NCBI GenBank assembly: GCA_947471745.1
Contig: CANJKZ010000955.1
Span: 2,973,501 to 3,037,500, forward strand
Source: Closterium sp. Naga37s-1
Lineage: Eukaryota > Streptophyta > Zygnematophyceae > Desmidiales > Closteriaceae
Direction: 5' to 3'
Length of the DNA: 64,000 nt
Shown here: positions 1 through 11,559 of the stretch, piece after piece
Layout: every line of letters begins with the position of its first letter
Position numbering within the stretch: position 1 is the first letter of the stretch
The notes under the pieces: generated by a model
Seen by the model: only the letters and a program-made list of their open reading frames with translations
What the model was told of the DNA's origin: nothing
Database searches by the model: none
Program-made: the position numbers and the translations under genes

Positions 1-1844
1 CGTCACTCCCTTCCCGTACTACGAGTGCTCCACGGATTCGAGCCACACCGCAGCAACGCCAAGGCCTTCAAGCCCCTGCAGCTGAGGAGGAAGGAAGGGG
101 GAAGAGGAGAGTTCAACCCCCTAATAGGCTGACCTATGATGCGCCGGGAAAGCAGGGCAAGACAGCCCTGGCCGGAGCGGCAATGATGGTCGGAGACGAC
201 GAGGAGAGTGACTACGAGGAGTGTGCCTTCGCGTTCTTCTCTCCGGTGGAGATGCCGGGAGAACCAGCAACTCTCAAGGAGGCCTTGGAGAGTATTGATG
301 CTGAGGAGTGGAAGAAGGCCATGGAGAGTGAGCTGAAGAGCATCGAGGAGAATGACACGTTTGAATTGGTGGAGCTACCGGAGGGGCGTACGGCGATAAC
401 GTCCAAGTGGCTCTTCAAAATCAAGTCGGATGCCGACGGCAAGATCGAGCGCTACAAGTCTAGACTTGTAGCCAAGGGGTACCAGCAGAAGGAGAAGGTG
501 GACTTCAAGGAGCTGTTTGCCCCTGTGGTGAAGCCGACGACGCTGCGAACCCTATTCGCGGGAGCCGCCATCAAAGGATGGGTAGTAAAGCAAATGGACA
601 TCGTAACGGCATTCCTTAACGGCATCCTTGAGGAGGAGATTTTTATGGCGCAGCCAGAGGGGTTTGATGATGGTAGTGGCAGAGTGTGGAAGCTGAAGAA
701 GGCCCTCTATGGGCTGAAGCAGGCCCCTAGGCAATGGTACATGAAGCTGCGCGAAGTGTTGGAGGGGATCGGCTTCACTCCCTCAACGGCCGATCACTCC
801 TTGTTCATGCTTGGCGAGGGGGAGCAGAGGAGTTTCATGGTGGTTTATGTGGATGACATCCTCATTTTCTCACCCTCTTCTGACCTTGTGAAGGAGGTGA
901 TGCTGAAGCTTCAAGACAAGTTCAAGTGCAAGGCCCTTGGTGACGTGAGCTTCTACCTTGGGCTCCACATCGAACGAGATGTGGAGAAGCGGTGCATGCG
1001 GGTGCATCAACGAAAGTACCTGGAGGCATTGGCTGCCAACTTTGGGCAGAGTGAAGGCCATGTGGCTACACCCTTTCCCTCTGGGTTCAAGTGTGTGAAG
1101 GGACCAGAGGAGGAGAGCGTTGGTGAAGAGGAGAGGCGCCGATTTCACTCGTTGGTGGGCAGCCTCATGTATGCGGCGGTAAACACCCGACCGGACGTCG
1201 CGTTTGCTACCGGGCAGCTGGCTAGGGTTGTGCAATGCCCTAATGAGGAGCAGGTAGCAGCTGGAATGAGGGTGGCCAAGTATCTTGGCCAAACACCGAC
1301 CGTTGGGCTGCAATACTCGGCGGCGGCACAAAGGCGCCAAAAGGGCGCGGATGGTGTTGAACCCGGGCGTTTGTTCCTCACCGCCTACTCGGATGCTTCA
1401 TATGCATCAGAACCAGAGGACATGACAAGTGTGGGAGGCTTCATATGCTGTGTTGGTGGAGGCCCAACTGCTTGGGAGAGCAAGAAGCAGGTTGACCAAG
1501 CTTTGAGCTCGGTGGAGTCCGAGTACATGGCACTCTTCCGTGCCGTACGGGAGATTGTGTGGCAGCGGCGTTTGTTGGCTGAATTGGGGGAGGAGCAGCA
1601 AGGACCTACCCCACTGTACTGTGACAGCCAGGGTGCCATTGCTCTTGCTAAGAACCCTGTGTTGCATGGACTGACGAAGCACATGAGGGTGAAGTGGCAT
1701 TGGACGAGGAGCATGGTAACCGCGGGTGAAGTTGAGTTGCGCTACGTGAAGACCACGGGGCAGCCGGCTGACATGATGACCAAGAGGCTGGTGGAGCAGC
1801 AGCATTGGAAGTGTTGCAAGCTGGCTGGGATGGCTCTGAACTGA
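1..1844 (+). CDS. Copia family A polyprotein, C-terminal part (reverse transcriptase-RNase H)
   Basis: Open from the window edge to a natural stop just before the polypurine tract, so it enters the window in mid-protein. The order seen is a linker (PPNRLTYDAPGKQG), the start of the RT domain (KWLFKIKSDADG, about 410-450), the Copia signature KQMDIVTAFLNG (about 590-625), the catalytic YVDDILIF (about 846-870), TRPDVAFATGQL, and RNase H with the DSQGAIALAKNP and HMRVKWHW segments (about 1620-1700). In Copia elements this part copies the RNA genome into DNA and removes the RNA strand. It is nearly identical to the minus-strand copy at 20580-22100. No break is visible in this part. Confidence 0.9.
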   Translation, partial: SLPSRTTSAPRIRATPQQRQGLQAPAAEEEGRGKRRVQPPNRLTYDAPGKQGKTALAGAAMMVGDDEESDYEECAFAFFSPVEMPGEPATLKEALESIDAEEWKKAMESELKSIEENDTFELVELPEGRTAITSKWLFKIKSDADGKIERYKSRLVAKGYQQKEKVDFKELFAPVVKPTTLRTLFAGAAIKGWVVKQMDIVTAFLNGILEEEIFMAQPEGFDDGSGRVWKLKKALYGLKQAPRQWYMKLREVLEGIGFTPSTADHSLFMLGEGEQRSFMVVYVDDILIFSPSSDLVKEVMLKLQDKFKCKALGDVSFYLGLHIERDVEKRCMRVHQRKYLEALAANFGQSEGHVATPFPSGFKCVKGPEEESVGEEERRRFHSLVGSLMYAAVNTRPDVAFATGQLARVVQCPNEEQVAAGMRVAKYLGQTPTVGLQYSAAAQRRQKGADGVEPGRLFLTAYSDASYASEPEDMTSVGGFICCVGGGPTAWESKKQVDQALSSVESEYMALFRAVREIVWQRRLLAELGEEQQGPTPLYCDSQGAIALAKNPVLHGLTKHMRVKWHWTRSMVTAGEVELRYVKTTGQPADMMTKRLVEQQHWKCCKLAGMALN

Positions 1845-1885
1845 GAGAGCAACATATCCTAAGGCCAACAATCCGAGGGGGAGTT

Positions 1886-2704
1886 TGTTGGTGCAACCCT
1901 ACGGTTTGCACTCGGCTTGTTGTCCGTGTGCGTGAATGTGTGTGTGTATGGAATGGTATGAGGGCATGGGATAATATATATTTCATGCTTATAATTGTGT
2001 GTGAATGTTGAGTCATGATGTCGAGTGTGTGTGTCGAGTCAATAGCGAGTTATCGCTAGACGCGTGTTACGCGGTCGTTTGTGTCTCGCGCGCGGTTTCT
2101 ATTTTGTCGTGCGCGGTTTCTATTTTGTCCTGTGTCGAACGTTCGGCGTGTCGCAGGTGTGTGCAGCAGACCCATCAAGAACTCAAGGATGAGTTTGTGA
2201 TGAAGAGCCCGAGCCTTGGTGTCAAGCCTCAAGTGATTTCGAAGCTTGCCAAAAGGGTACACCTCAAGATATTGAAGATAGTTACATTACTTTGTGTAGT
2301 GTAACATTTCACTTGGTGTAGGCCCTAGTGAAGGGTAGTTTCGAGACCCTTCGTGGTTGGGGACAGTGTGGCACTGTTCCACATCACTGTACCTCGGCTC
2401 TTGGGGTTTGTAGGAGCTGGGAGTCATTCCCAACTCGTAACTCTTCCTATCTTGTGTTCTAAGACTATAGTGGCTGCCATAGTACCGTTCGTTCAAACTG
2501 ACGCTGTGTCGTCAATTCTTTATCAAATCGTGCAATCTAAATTGATAATTGTAGACGACGTGAAGACGCTCCAGATCCAATTTGAATCAAGCCATTTGCA
2601 GCTGTGAGCAGAACGCTATCAACGTTTGAAGCCGCTGTGCAGAAATCCGTCTGTGCTCTCTATCTTTCGTTTTAGGCACATTCAAGCCTATTGTGACTAT
2701 AACA
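1886..2704 (+). repeat. LTR of Copia family A (819 bp)
   Basis: Begins TGTTGGTGCAACCC and ends GACTATAACA. A TATA-like AT run lies near 1970-1985 within a promoter-like part. It is very close by eye to the LTRs at 19710-20538 and 25383-26201. Confidence 0.92.
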
Positions 2705-3877
2705 GGTAGTGGTAGAGTTTTGAAGCTGAAGAAGGCCCTTTATGGGCTGAAGCAGGCCCCTAGGCAGTGGTACTTGAAGCTGCGAGGAGTTTTGGAGGAG
2801 ATAGGCTTCACTCCCTCAACGGCCGATCACTCATTGTTCATGCTTGGCGAGGGGGAGCAAAGGAGTTTCATGGTGGTTTATGTGGATGACATCCTCATTT
2901 TCTCACCCTCCTCTGACCTTGTGAAGGAGGTGATGCTGAAGCTTCAAGACAAGTTCAAGTGCAAGGCCCTTGGTGACGTGAGCTTCTACCTTGGGCTCCA
3001 CATCGAACGAGATGTGGAGAAGCGGTGCATGCGGGTGCATCAACGGAAGTACCTAGAGGCATTGGCTGCCAACTTTGGGCAGAGTGAAGGCCATGTGGCT
3101 ACACCCTTTCCCTCTGGGTTCAAGTGTGTGAAGGGACCAAAGGAGGAGAGCGTTGGTGAAGAGGAGAGGCGCCGTTTTCACTCGTTGGTGGGCAGCCTCA
3201 TGTAGGCGGCGGTAAACACCCGACCGGACGTCGCGTTTGCTACCGGACAGTTGGCTAGGGTTGTTCAATGCCCTAATGAGGAGCAGGTAGCAGCTGGAAT
3301 GAGGGTGGCCAAGTATCTTGGCCAAACACCGACCGTTGGGCTGCAATATTCGGCGGCGGCGCAAAGGCGCCAAAAGGGCGCGGATGGTGTTGAACCCGGG
3401 CGTTTGTTCCTCACAGCATTCTCGGATGCTTCTTATGCTTCTGGACCAGAGGACATGACAAGTGTTTGAGGGTTCATTTGCTGTGTTGGTGGAGGCCCAA
3501 CTGCTTGGGAGAGCAAGAAGCAGGTGGATCAAGCATTGAGCTCGGTGGAGTCCGAGTACATGGCACTCTTCCGTGCCGTACGGGAGATTGTGTGGCAGCG
3601 GCGTTTGTTGGCTGAATTGGGGGAGGAGCAGCAAGGACCTACCCCACTCTACTGCGAAAGCCAAGGTGCCATTGCTCTTGCTAAGAACCCTGTGTTGCAT
3701 GGCCTCACGAAGCACATGAGGGTGAAGTGGCATTGGACGAGGAGCATGGTGGCCGCGGGTGAAGTTGAGTTGCACTATGTGAAGACGACAAGGCAGCCAG
3801 CTGACATGATGACCAAGAGGCTGGTGGAGCAGCAGCATTGGAAGTGTTGCAAGCTCGCTGGGATGGCTCTGAACTGA
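2705..3877 (+). pseudogene. Shortened Copia family A pol remnant (RT-RNase H)
   Basis: Starts directly after an LTR, without a primer site, inside the RT domain (LKLKKALYGLKQAP). It runs through YVDDILIF and the RNase H segment (ESQGAIALAKNP) to the family's usual end. It is broken, with about two breaks beyond the large loss of gag, protease and integrase. It matches 1-1844 closely but is more diverged than the minus-strand copy, so this unit is probably older. Confidence 0.88.
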
Positions 3878-3916
3878 GAGAGCAAGATCCTAAGGCCAAC
3901 AATCAGAGGGGGAGTT

Positions 3917-4714
3917 TGTTGGTGCAACCCTACGGTTTGCATTCGGCTTGTTGTCCGTGTGCGTGCATGAGTGTGTGCATGGAATGGTATGAGGGCATGA
4001 AATAATATATATTTTATGCTTACAATAGTGTGTGAATGATGAGGCATGATTTTGAATGTGTGTGTCGAGTCAATAGCGAGTTATCGCTAGTCGCGTGTCA
4101 CGTCGTCGTTTGCGTGTCGTGTGCGGTTTTCTATTTTGTCGTGTGTGGAACGTTCGGCGTGTCGCAGGTGTGCGCAGCAGACTTCCAAGAACTCAAGGAA
4201 GAATTTACCTTGAAGAACCAGAGCCTTGGTTTCAAGAATCAAGTTATTTCGAAGCTCTCCAAAAGGGTAAACTTTAAGATAGTGAGAATAGTTGCATTAC
4301 TTTGTGTAGTGTAACATTTCTCTTGGTGTAGGCCCTTGTGGAGGGTAGTTTCGAGACCCTTCGTGGTTGGGGACAGTGTGGCACTGTTCCACATCACTGT
4401 ACCTCGGCTCTTGGGGTTTGTAGGAGCTGGGAGTCATTCCCAACTCGTAACTCTTCCTATCTTGTGTTCTAAGACTATAGTGGCTGCCATAGTACCGTTC
4501 GTTCAAACCGACGCTGTGCCGTCAATTCTTTATGAAATCGTGCAATCTAAATTGCTTATTGTAGACGACGTGAAGACGCTCCAGATCCAATTTGAATCAA
4601 GGCATTTGCAGCTGTGAGCAGAACGCTATCAACGTTTGAAGCCGCTGTGCAGAAATCCGTCTGTGCTCTCTATCTTTCGTTTTAGGCACATTCAAGCCTA
4701 TTGTGACTATAACA
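3917..4714 (+). repeat. LTR of Copia family A (798 bp)
   Basis: Same ends as the LTR at 1886 (TGTTGGTGCAACCC ... TATAACA), with more substitutions and small length differences. It closes the array; the next base belongs to the gag of the B1 element. Confidence 0.92.
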
Positions 4715-7700
4715 GTTGGCACTGCGGAGGTCGGGGCTGCGTCTGCTCCTGGTGGGAGGCGCCGCAACAGCAAGGGCAAGGGGGGCAAGGGTGGTGGAGT
4801 GGACGGTGGGGGTGACGGTGGAGGCGGTGGAGGAGGCGGAGGGGGTGGCGGTGGAGGTGGGGGTGGGGGCGGGAGTGGGGGCTTCGATGGCGGCGGTGGG
4901 GGTGGTGGAGGCAGCGGCAGCGGCAGTGGTGGTGGAGGTGGCGGCGGCGGTGGTGTTGGTCGCGGTGGAGCCGCGCAGCGTGGAGTCTTTGGTGGTAGCC
5001 AGCGCCAGCAGCAGCCGCGTTCCCGTGAGACCCCGACAGCTCAGCAGCTTCGTGAGTGGTACGCTGGGCGTGGGAGGTCTGAGGGTGTTGGTCCCTGCAC
5101 TTACGTTCTTCGCACCAGCGAGCGCCGTGGGGAGACGTGCGGGCTGCCACACACTGCGCAGCACTGCTTCGGTCGTCTGACTGACGCCTGGCGCGCCCAG
5201 TTTCCTGACGCTGTTGAGCTCCCGCGCTGGGGTGATCAGCTTAAGCATAACGTTGCTATCTTTGATCTTGATTTCGATGCTATCCTTGCTGCCATGTATG
5301 CTGCGACTGATAGTGCTGAGGGTGACTGTTACCTGTGTGTTCCGCCCGACCCGGGCATTGAGGCTGCTGCTCTAGGTGCTAGTGAGTCTACTGCTCTAGG
5401 TACTAGTGAGTCTGCTGCTCTAGGTGCTGGTGAGTCTGCTCTCTCTACTACTGCACCTACTGAGGCCCTGCACACTTTCACACTTGACTCTGGTGCTTCG
5501 CGCTCCTTCTTTAGAGACAGCACCACACTCACGCCGCTCAGTCGGCCTGTCGCAGTCTCCCTGACTGACCCCTCTGGGGGCCCAGTCCTTGCGCACTCTT
5601 CTACGGTTCTACCGGGTCCTGCGGCCCCGTCGGGCTTGCTGTCGGGACTCCACCTCCCCTCGTTCTCTATGAACTTGGTGAGTGGAGCTGACCTTCAGGA
5701 CGCGTGGGTTGACCAGTTCACCCCTGGAGGTCAGCGTGTGACCCACTGCACTTGCTCTCGGACGGGCCGCCACCTGGCCACGTTCACCTGTCGGCCTAGC
5801 TCGAGTCTGTACACACTGACTACTGCTTCTCCTCCGGTTACTGCGTCTGGTCAGGTAGCCGCGTCTAGTCAGGTGTTTGCTGCCGCGTCCAGGTCTAGTC
5901 CAGCGTCAGCCCCCTGCTCGTGTCGTCCTCTGTCACACGAGACTCTCCTTTGGCACCACCGCCTTGGTCACCCCTCCCTGCCTCGTCTTCGAGGTATGGC
6001 CTCCCGTACCCTTGTCTCTGGTCTCCCCCGGTCCCTCCCTCCCCTTCCTCTGGGGCCTGCCCCTACCTGTATTCCTTGTGTCAAGGGCCGGCAGCGCGCC
6101 GCTCCTCACTCCTCCGAGTTCCCTCCGACAGAAGCTCCCCTGCAGACTCTTCACATGGACGTGTGGGGCCCAGCCCGCGTCCGTGGACAGGGTCACGAGC
6201 GTTACTTCCTGCTGGTCGTTGACGACTACTCGCGTTACACCACAGTCTTCCCCTTGCGCCGCAAGGGTGAGGTCACAGAGGTGTTGATCGACTGGATCCG
6301 CGGTGCCCGTCGCCAGCTCAGCGAGAGTTTCGGCTCGGACCTTCCTATTCTGCGTCTGCACTCAGACAGAGGTGGTGAGTTTTCCTCCGACCATCTGAGG
6401 GCCTTCTGTCGTGCGGAGGGCATCCGCCAGACGTTCACGCTTCCGGCCTCCCCACAGCAAAATGGGATTGCTGAGCGCCGCATTGGCATGGTCATGGACG
6501 TCGCTCGTACGTCCATGATCCATGCGGCTGCTCCCCATTTTCTGTGGCCATTCGCGGTTCAGTACGCTGCGCATCAGATCAACCTTCAGCCTCGTGTCTC
6601 CTTGCCGGAGACCACACCTACTCTGCGGTGGACGGGGAAGGTTGGCGATGCGTCTGTGTTCCGTGTCTGGGGATCTCGAGCTTTTGTCCGCGATGCTTCC
6701 GCGGACAAGCTGTCCTCCCGTGCCGTTCCCTGCATCTTCCTTGGCTTCCCCCCTGACGCACCTGGGTGGAAGTTTCACCACCCCACCTTGCGTCGTGTTT
6801 TGTCCTCTCAGGACGTCACGTTTGACGAGTCGGTATCTTACTACCGTCTCTTTCCCTACCGCACTGCCCCTCTCCCCAACCCGCCACTCTTCCTAGCACC
6901 AGGTGCTCCTCCGGTAGACCCCCTCCCCCCTCAGGGTCATGCCCCCTTAGGTGTGTCCCAGGTAGACCCTGTCGAGCCTGTCGAGGTAGCTTTCGACTCA
7001 GGTGCTGCTAGGGGTGCTGAGCCTGCGGGTGCGGGGACTGGGGGTGTTGAGCCTGGAGGTGCTGAGTCTGGGGGTGCTGAGCCTGGGGGTGCTGAGCTTG
7101 AGGGTGCTGAGCCTAGGGGTGCTGAGTCTGGGGGTGTTGAGCCTGGGGGTGCTGAACCTGAGGGTGCTGAGTCTGGCGGTCCTACGGGTGTCCCGTCGCG
7201 GCGTGAGCCCCTCTCTCCACAGCAGCTTCGTCTGTGGTACACTCGGCGCTGTCGCCGAGCTGCTGGAGGTGCTGCTGGTGCTGCAGCTGTTGGAGGTGCT
7301 TCTTGAGCTGCTGGAGGTACTGCTGGTGCTGGGGCTGCTGGAGCCGTTGGTCCTGGAGGTGCTGGTGCTGGAGGTACTGCTGGTGCTAGAGCTGCTGGAG
7401 CCGCTGGTGCTGGAGTTACTGGCGCTGTTGGAGGTCCTGCTGGTGTTGGAGCTGCTGGAGGTGCTGGAGTTGTAGCTGGAGACCCTGGAGGTTCTCGTAG
7501 TGGAGGTACTAGAGCTGCTGGGGCTGGTGGTGCTGCAGGAGTTTGAGCTGTAGGTGCTGGAGTTGTTGCTACTGGAGGTGCTGCTGGAGCTGGAGCTGCT
7601 GGAGGTACTGGATCTGGTGGTGCTGCGGGATTTGTAGCTGGAGACCCTGGAGCTGAGGGTACAGGTGCTGTCTCTGCTGTTTCTAGAGGTACTACGTTCC

Positions 7701-9101
7701 GCTCCTTCAGCAGGTACTTGGTCTCCCGCCTTCTACTGGTCCTCCTCCTCCCTTATTGAGTCCACCACCTGTCCATTCACAGTCGCAGTTACAGCCAGCC
7801 TCTCCACTGCCTAGTCCTTCTCCTTACTCTGGACCGACTAGAGGTCTTACGGAGCGTCGTGAGCCTGAGTCTCGTCCTGCGTCACCTGAGTCTCGTCCTG
7901 AGTCGCCTGTTTGCACTGGTCGTTGTATTCCGCGTCAGAGTCCTCCTCCAGTCCCTGGCACGCACTCTATGACTCTGCGTCCTTCCACTGCTCCACAGCG
8001 TGTCCCTCTGCTGTCTCCTCCTGCGTCCTCTCTTCCTGCCCTTGCAGTCCCTGAGTCTGACTCACTTCGTACTGCTAGTCCTACTGTTACGCGTCTCCTG
8101 GCCACTGTTGTCACTGACCCTTCCTTTGAGTCCACTGCTGCGTCTGCCTTAGTTGCTGAGCTTGTCGACTTTGCTGCTCACTGTCGTCTAGACTACGCCG
8201 CTAATCTTGTTGCTGAGTCTGAGTCTGCGTCTGTCTGTCCTCCGTCCGTCGGGGGTGAGTGTGCTCTTGGCACGGACGTCCTCAAGGACAGATAGGAGGA
8301 GTTTGAGTGCTTTGACGCTTCTGTACCTCATCTCGTGTCCATGCTGCTTGCCCCTGAGGGAGACCCGGACGCACCAGACATCCCGACCCCGCGCTCTTAC
8401 GCAGAGGCGATAGAGGGTCCTTACTCCTCTCAGTGGCAGGCAGCCATGGATGCCGAGATGGCATCCTGGAAGGCCACGGGCACCTACGTCGACGAGGTTC
8501 CCCCGCCTGGGGCGAACATTGTCAGTGGCATGTGGATTTTCAGGGTGAAGCGGCCGCCGGGTTCTCCGCCTGTCTTCAAGGCGCGTTACGTTGCACGAGG
8601 CTTCAGTCAGCGAGAGGGAGTTGACTTCTTCCAGACCTTCTCCCCTACCCCGAAGATGACCACTCTTCGGGTGCTGCTGCACGTCGCCGCTCAGCGTGAC
8701 TACGAGCTACACTCGCTTGACTTCAGCACAGCCTTCCTACAGGGCAGCCTACATGAGGAGATCTGGCTGCGCCGCCCACCTGGCTTCACTGGGTCGTTTC
8801 CTGCTGGTACCTAGTGGAGCCTCCGGCGGCCAGTCTACGGTCTCCGCGAGGCAACCCGTGAGTGGCACGACACACTGAGGACGACTCTTGCTGCTCTTGG
8901 TTTTGCTCCTTCCACTGCTGTCCCGTCGCTGTTTCTACGCACCAACACCACTCCGCCGCCGTTCTACGTTCTCGAGTACGTAGACGAATTGGTCCTTCCA
9001 CTGCTGATGTTTTCACCAAGGCACTTCAGCCTTGTGATCATCAACGTTTCTGTACTGTGTTAGGCTTTGTACCTACTGTGCCTCACTTGCTTACTTCTTG
9101 A
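4715..9101 (+). pseudogene. Family B gag-pol remains (copy B1)
   Basis: Parts in order: a polyglycine tract in gag (about 4795-4980), a Cys/His segment (CTYVLRTSERRGETCG, about 5095-5150), protease (LDSGASRSFF, about 5485-5515), integrase zinc region (LWHHRLGHPSLPRLRG, about 5945-5995) and catalytic core (HMDVWGPARV, DDYSRYTTVF, HSDRGGEFSS, about 6150-6420). A linker of repeated Gly-Ala-Glu-Pro-Gly-type units follows (about 7010-7680), then RT (WIFRVKRPPGSPP, about 8530-8600). The 3' RT/RNase H region is much reduced. Broken, at least five breaks. Integrase joins the DNA copy to the host chromosome in this family. Confidence 0.85.
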
Positions 9102-9332
9102 CTCTGCTTGTACTGTGATCTCTATACATATACCTGCATGCGTACACTTGCTAGGTTGTGATCATTGTATTGCTTGTTCTCCTTTATATATAACTCTGCA
9201 TGTGAACTGGCCTTGTGGCCATTTGCTTGTGCTGAGAATGTGTGGTGACTTTGTGATCCACCCTGAGCTTGCTTTGCCTTTCTTGACTGGTCTTGTGACC
9301 TCTTGTTCTCCCCCACTTTGCCTATGGGGGTG

Positions 9333-9463
9333 TGTCAAACTTATATGCTATAGTCTGTTTAGGCTGTAGTGGGGTAGTTCATATAGGGTACAACACTTTT
9401 AGGTTTCCTACTTGTACCCATCTGCTTTCTAGTTCAGCCATTCATTCGTTCACTATTTTGACA
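9333..9463 (+). repeat. 3' LTR of family B copy B1 (131 bp)
   Basis: TGTCAAACTTATATGC ... CTATTTTGACA, directly after polypurine tract TATGGGGGTG. It holds the core box GGCTGTAGTGGGGTAG shared by all short LTRs in the window. Confidence 0.9.
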
Positions 9464-9773
9464 CGGGCTAAGTATGGGCCGGGCGCGGGCGTGAGACGGG
9501 GCCGGGCGCGGGCTAGGTACGGGCCGGGCGACGGGCTAGGTAGTGGCCGGTCGCGGGCGAGGTATGGGCCGGGCGCGGGCGATAGACGGGCCGGGAGCAG
9601 GGCTAGGAACGGGCCGGGCGCGGGCGAGAGAAGGGCCGAGCGCGGAGCTAGGAACGGGCCGGGCGACGGGCTAGGTACGGGCCGGGCGCAGGCGTGAGAC
9701 GGGGCCGGGCGCGGGCTAGGTACGGGCCGGGCGACGGGCTAGGTACGGGCCGGGCGACGGGCTAGGTACGGGC
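9464..9773. repeat. GC-rich minisatellite (leader of element d), left part
   Basis: Irregular tandem array of about 20-24-bp units built on GGGCCGGGCGACGGGCTAG, with variants. It resumes at 12763 after the inserted array. Long open frames here are by-products of composition. Confidence 0.85.
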
Positions 9774-9915
9774 TGTCAGAATGTTATACTTGTCTAGCCT
9801 GCAGTGGGGTACTCAATAGTGAGTACAGCCCAATTTAGGGTTTGCTATATGTACTCAACTGCCTGCTAGTGAAATCCCTCTTCTCTGTTTCATTCATTCC
9901 TTCAATATTCTAACA
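9774..9915 (+). repeat. Short LTR e1 (142 bp)
   Basis: TGTCAGAATGTTATAC ... ATATTCTAACA with core box AGCCTGCAGTGGGGTACT. Followed by a tRNA-type primer site. Confidence 0.9.
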
Positions 9916-10079
9916 TGGAATCAGACCAGGTCGACCCCCCCAGGTCGATCCTGTGCATGGGCCCACCGCTAGCTTTCGCTGCTGCTGTCATGCCTATCGC
10001 GTGCCTCGGGCGCGCACCGTTTTCCTGCCTGCCTCGCGCCCATGGCATGCGGCATTTTTTCTTCCCGCCGCGCGCTCGG

Positions 10080-10560
10080 GGCGCGCGGCGGTTTTCTGCC
10101 CGTCGCGCCGCCCTAGGGGCAGCGCGGCGCCCTGTTCTGCCCGTCGTTCGCCCCGTGGCGCACGACGGTGCCCTGCCCGTCGCACGCCCCGGGGCGTGCG
10201 GCGGCTTCGTCGCCCGTCGCGGCGCCCTGCGGGCTCGGGCGCGGCCCTCCCGTCGCCCGTCGAGGCGCCATCGGGGGCCCTCGCGCCCCCCCCCCCCCTT
10301 CCGTCGCCCGACGTGGCGCCCTCGGGGGCCTGCGCGCGGCCCCCTTCCGTCGCCCTTCGTGGCGCCCTCGGGGGCCAGCGCGCGGCCCCCCTCCTGCCGC
10401 CCGTCGTGGCGCCCTCGGGGGCCCGCGCGACCCCCCCCCCCCTGACGCCCGTCGTGGCGCCCTCGGGGGCCAGCGCGCGGCCCCCCCTCCTGCTGCTCGT
10501 CGTGGCGCCCTTGGGGGCCCGCGCGACCCCCACCCCTGTCGCTCGTCACGGCGCCCTAAG
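10080..10560 (+). repeat. Leader minisatellite, first unit of the array
   Basis: Degenerate tandem units of about 30-60 bp around GTCGTGGCGCCCTCGGGGGC. All frames look open because of composition; no known domain is present. Confidence 0.8.
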
Positions 10561-10893
10561 CGGGCCCGCGCGCTACCCCTACTGCAGCCCCTGCAACCCC
10601 CCGTACCGCCCCTGTGTCCCGCTCCTGCCACGTGTTGTCTGTGTTAGGGTTTGGGGGTGGCGAGTATGGGGGTGACAAGTGTGTGCGGCCTCCCCTGCTC
10701 CTCCTCCTCCTCTGTCTCCCACTGCTACAGCTGCCGCTGAGGGGGGTGGGTGTGTGGGAGCCGACGGAGTGGTACTAGGGGGTGGCGTGTGAGCAGTGTT
10801 AGAGGTGCAGCAGGGGGTGTGTGAAAAGGGGGTGAGACAGTTAGAGGGAGGTTGGGCGGAGGCAGCCGTTGTGTCGCCAGCAGCGCTAGTAGT

Positions 10894-11021
10894 CCGGAGG
10901 CTACAATCTCCGGTAGCCCAGCGAGCCTGCTGCGCCAGTCGCCCGTGGGTCCGTTGCTCCTGCCGCTCAGAGTTAGCCGCGGAGCCAGTTACTCCAGTAG
11001 TCCGGAGGCTACAATCTCCGG
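10894..11021 (+). other. Paired hairpins in non-coding element, unit 1
   Basis: Two potential stem-loops about 110 nt apart, each CCGGAG - 8-nt loop - CTCCGG (10894-10913 and 11002-11021). The pair recurs in unit 2 (12237-12256 and 12345-12364) and, with a different stem and loop, in the element at 13014-15716. Confidence 0.55.
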
Positions 11022-11234
11022 TAGCCTCAGTGCGCGCCGCTCCTGTTGCCCGTGTGTCTGTGACTTCACCCGTCGTCTCCTCTCTCCTCTCCTCTCATAG
11101 TCCCTCCTCCTCGTCACTTACCGTCTGTGACTGCCTCTAGCTTTGCTTATATTTGTGAACTATAAACTGCTACTTCTTGTACTTGTTCTCAGAATGTGTG
11201 GTGACGTTGTGATCCACCCTGAGCTTGTTTTGCT

Positions 11235-11388
11235 TGTCAGAATGTTATACTTGTCTAGCCTGCAGTGGGGTACTCAATAGTGAGTACAGCCCAATTTAGG
11301 GTTTGCTATATGTACTCAACTGCCTGCTAGTCAAATTTCTCTTCTCTTCTCTCTTCTCTATTTCATTCATTCCTTCAATATTCTAACA
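11235..11388 (+). repeat. Short LTR e2 (154 bp), middle of array
   Basis: TGTCAGAATGTTATAC ... TTCTAACA, with a slightly longer CT-rich stretch than e1 and e3. Followed by TGGTATCAGAGC and a leader beginning AGGTCGACCCTCCC. Confidence 0.9.
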
Positions 11389-11559
11389 TGGTATCAGAGC
11401 AGGTCGACCCTCCCGGGTCGATCCTGTGCATGGGCCTACCGTTAAGCTTCCGCTGCTGTCATGCCTATAGCGCGCCCGAGGCGCGCGTCGTTTGTCTGCC
11501 TGCCGCGCGCTCATGGTGCGCGGCATTTTTTCTTCCCTCCGCGCGCTCCGAGCGCGCGG

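Larger units (their letters stand above)
1..4714 (+). mobile_element. Copia family A tandem array (left part outside window)
   Basis: Ty1/Copia element of family A in direct tandem: internal region (1-1885), LTR (1886-2704), a shortened internal region (2705-3916) and another LTR (3917-4714). The LTRs run from TGTTGGTGCAACC to TATAACA and each is preceded by a purine-rich tract ending GGGGGAG. Sequence after 4714 resumes inside the gag of a family B element (GTTGGCACTG), so the array is nested in B1. A 5' LTR is expected left of the window. The first unit looks whole where visible; the second is broken and lacks most of its internal region. Such LTR-internal-LTR-internal-LTR arrays usually arise by unequal recombination between copies. 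Confidence 0.9.
4715..9463 (+). mobile_element. Short-LTR Copia, family B, copy B1 (5' end outside window)
   Basis: Right-hand part of a family B element interrupted by the family A array. It contains the rest of gag, protease, integrase, a repetitive linker, RT and RNase H remains, a 3' untranslated region with the family signature (TGTGATCCACCCTGAGC), a polypurine tract TATGGGGGTG and the 3' LTR. The element is broken, with at least five breaks. The gag N-terminus and 5' LTR must lie left of the window beyond the family A insertion. The LTR is followed by CGGGC, possibly one half of its target duplication. Confidence 0.88.
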
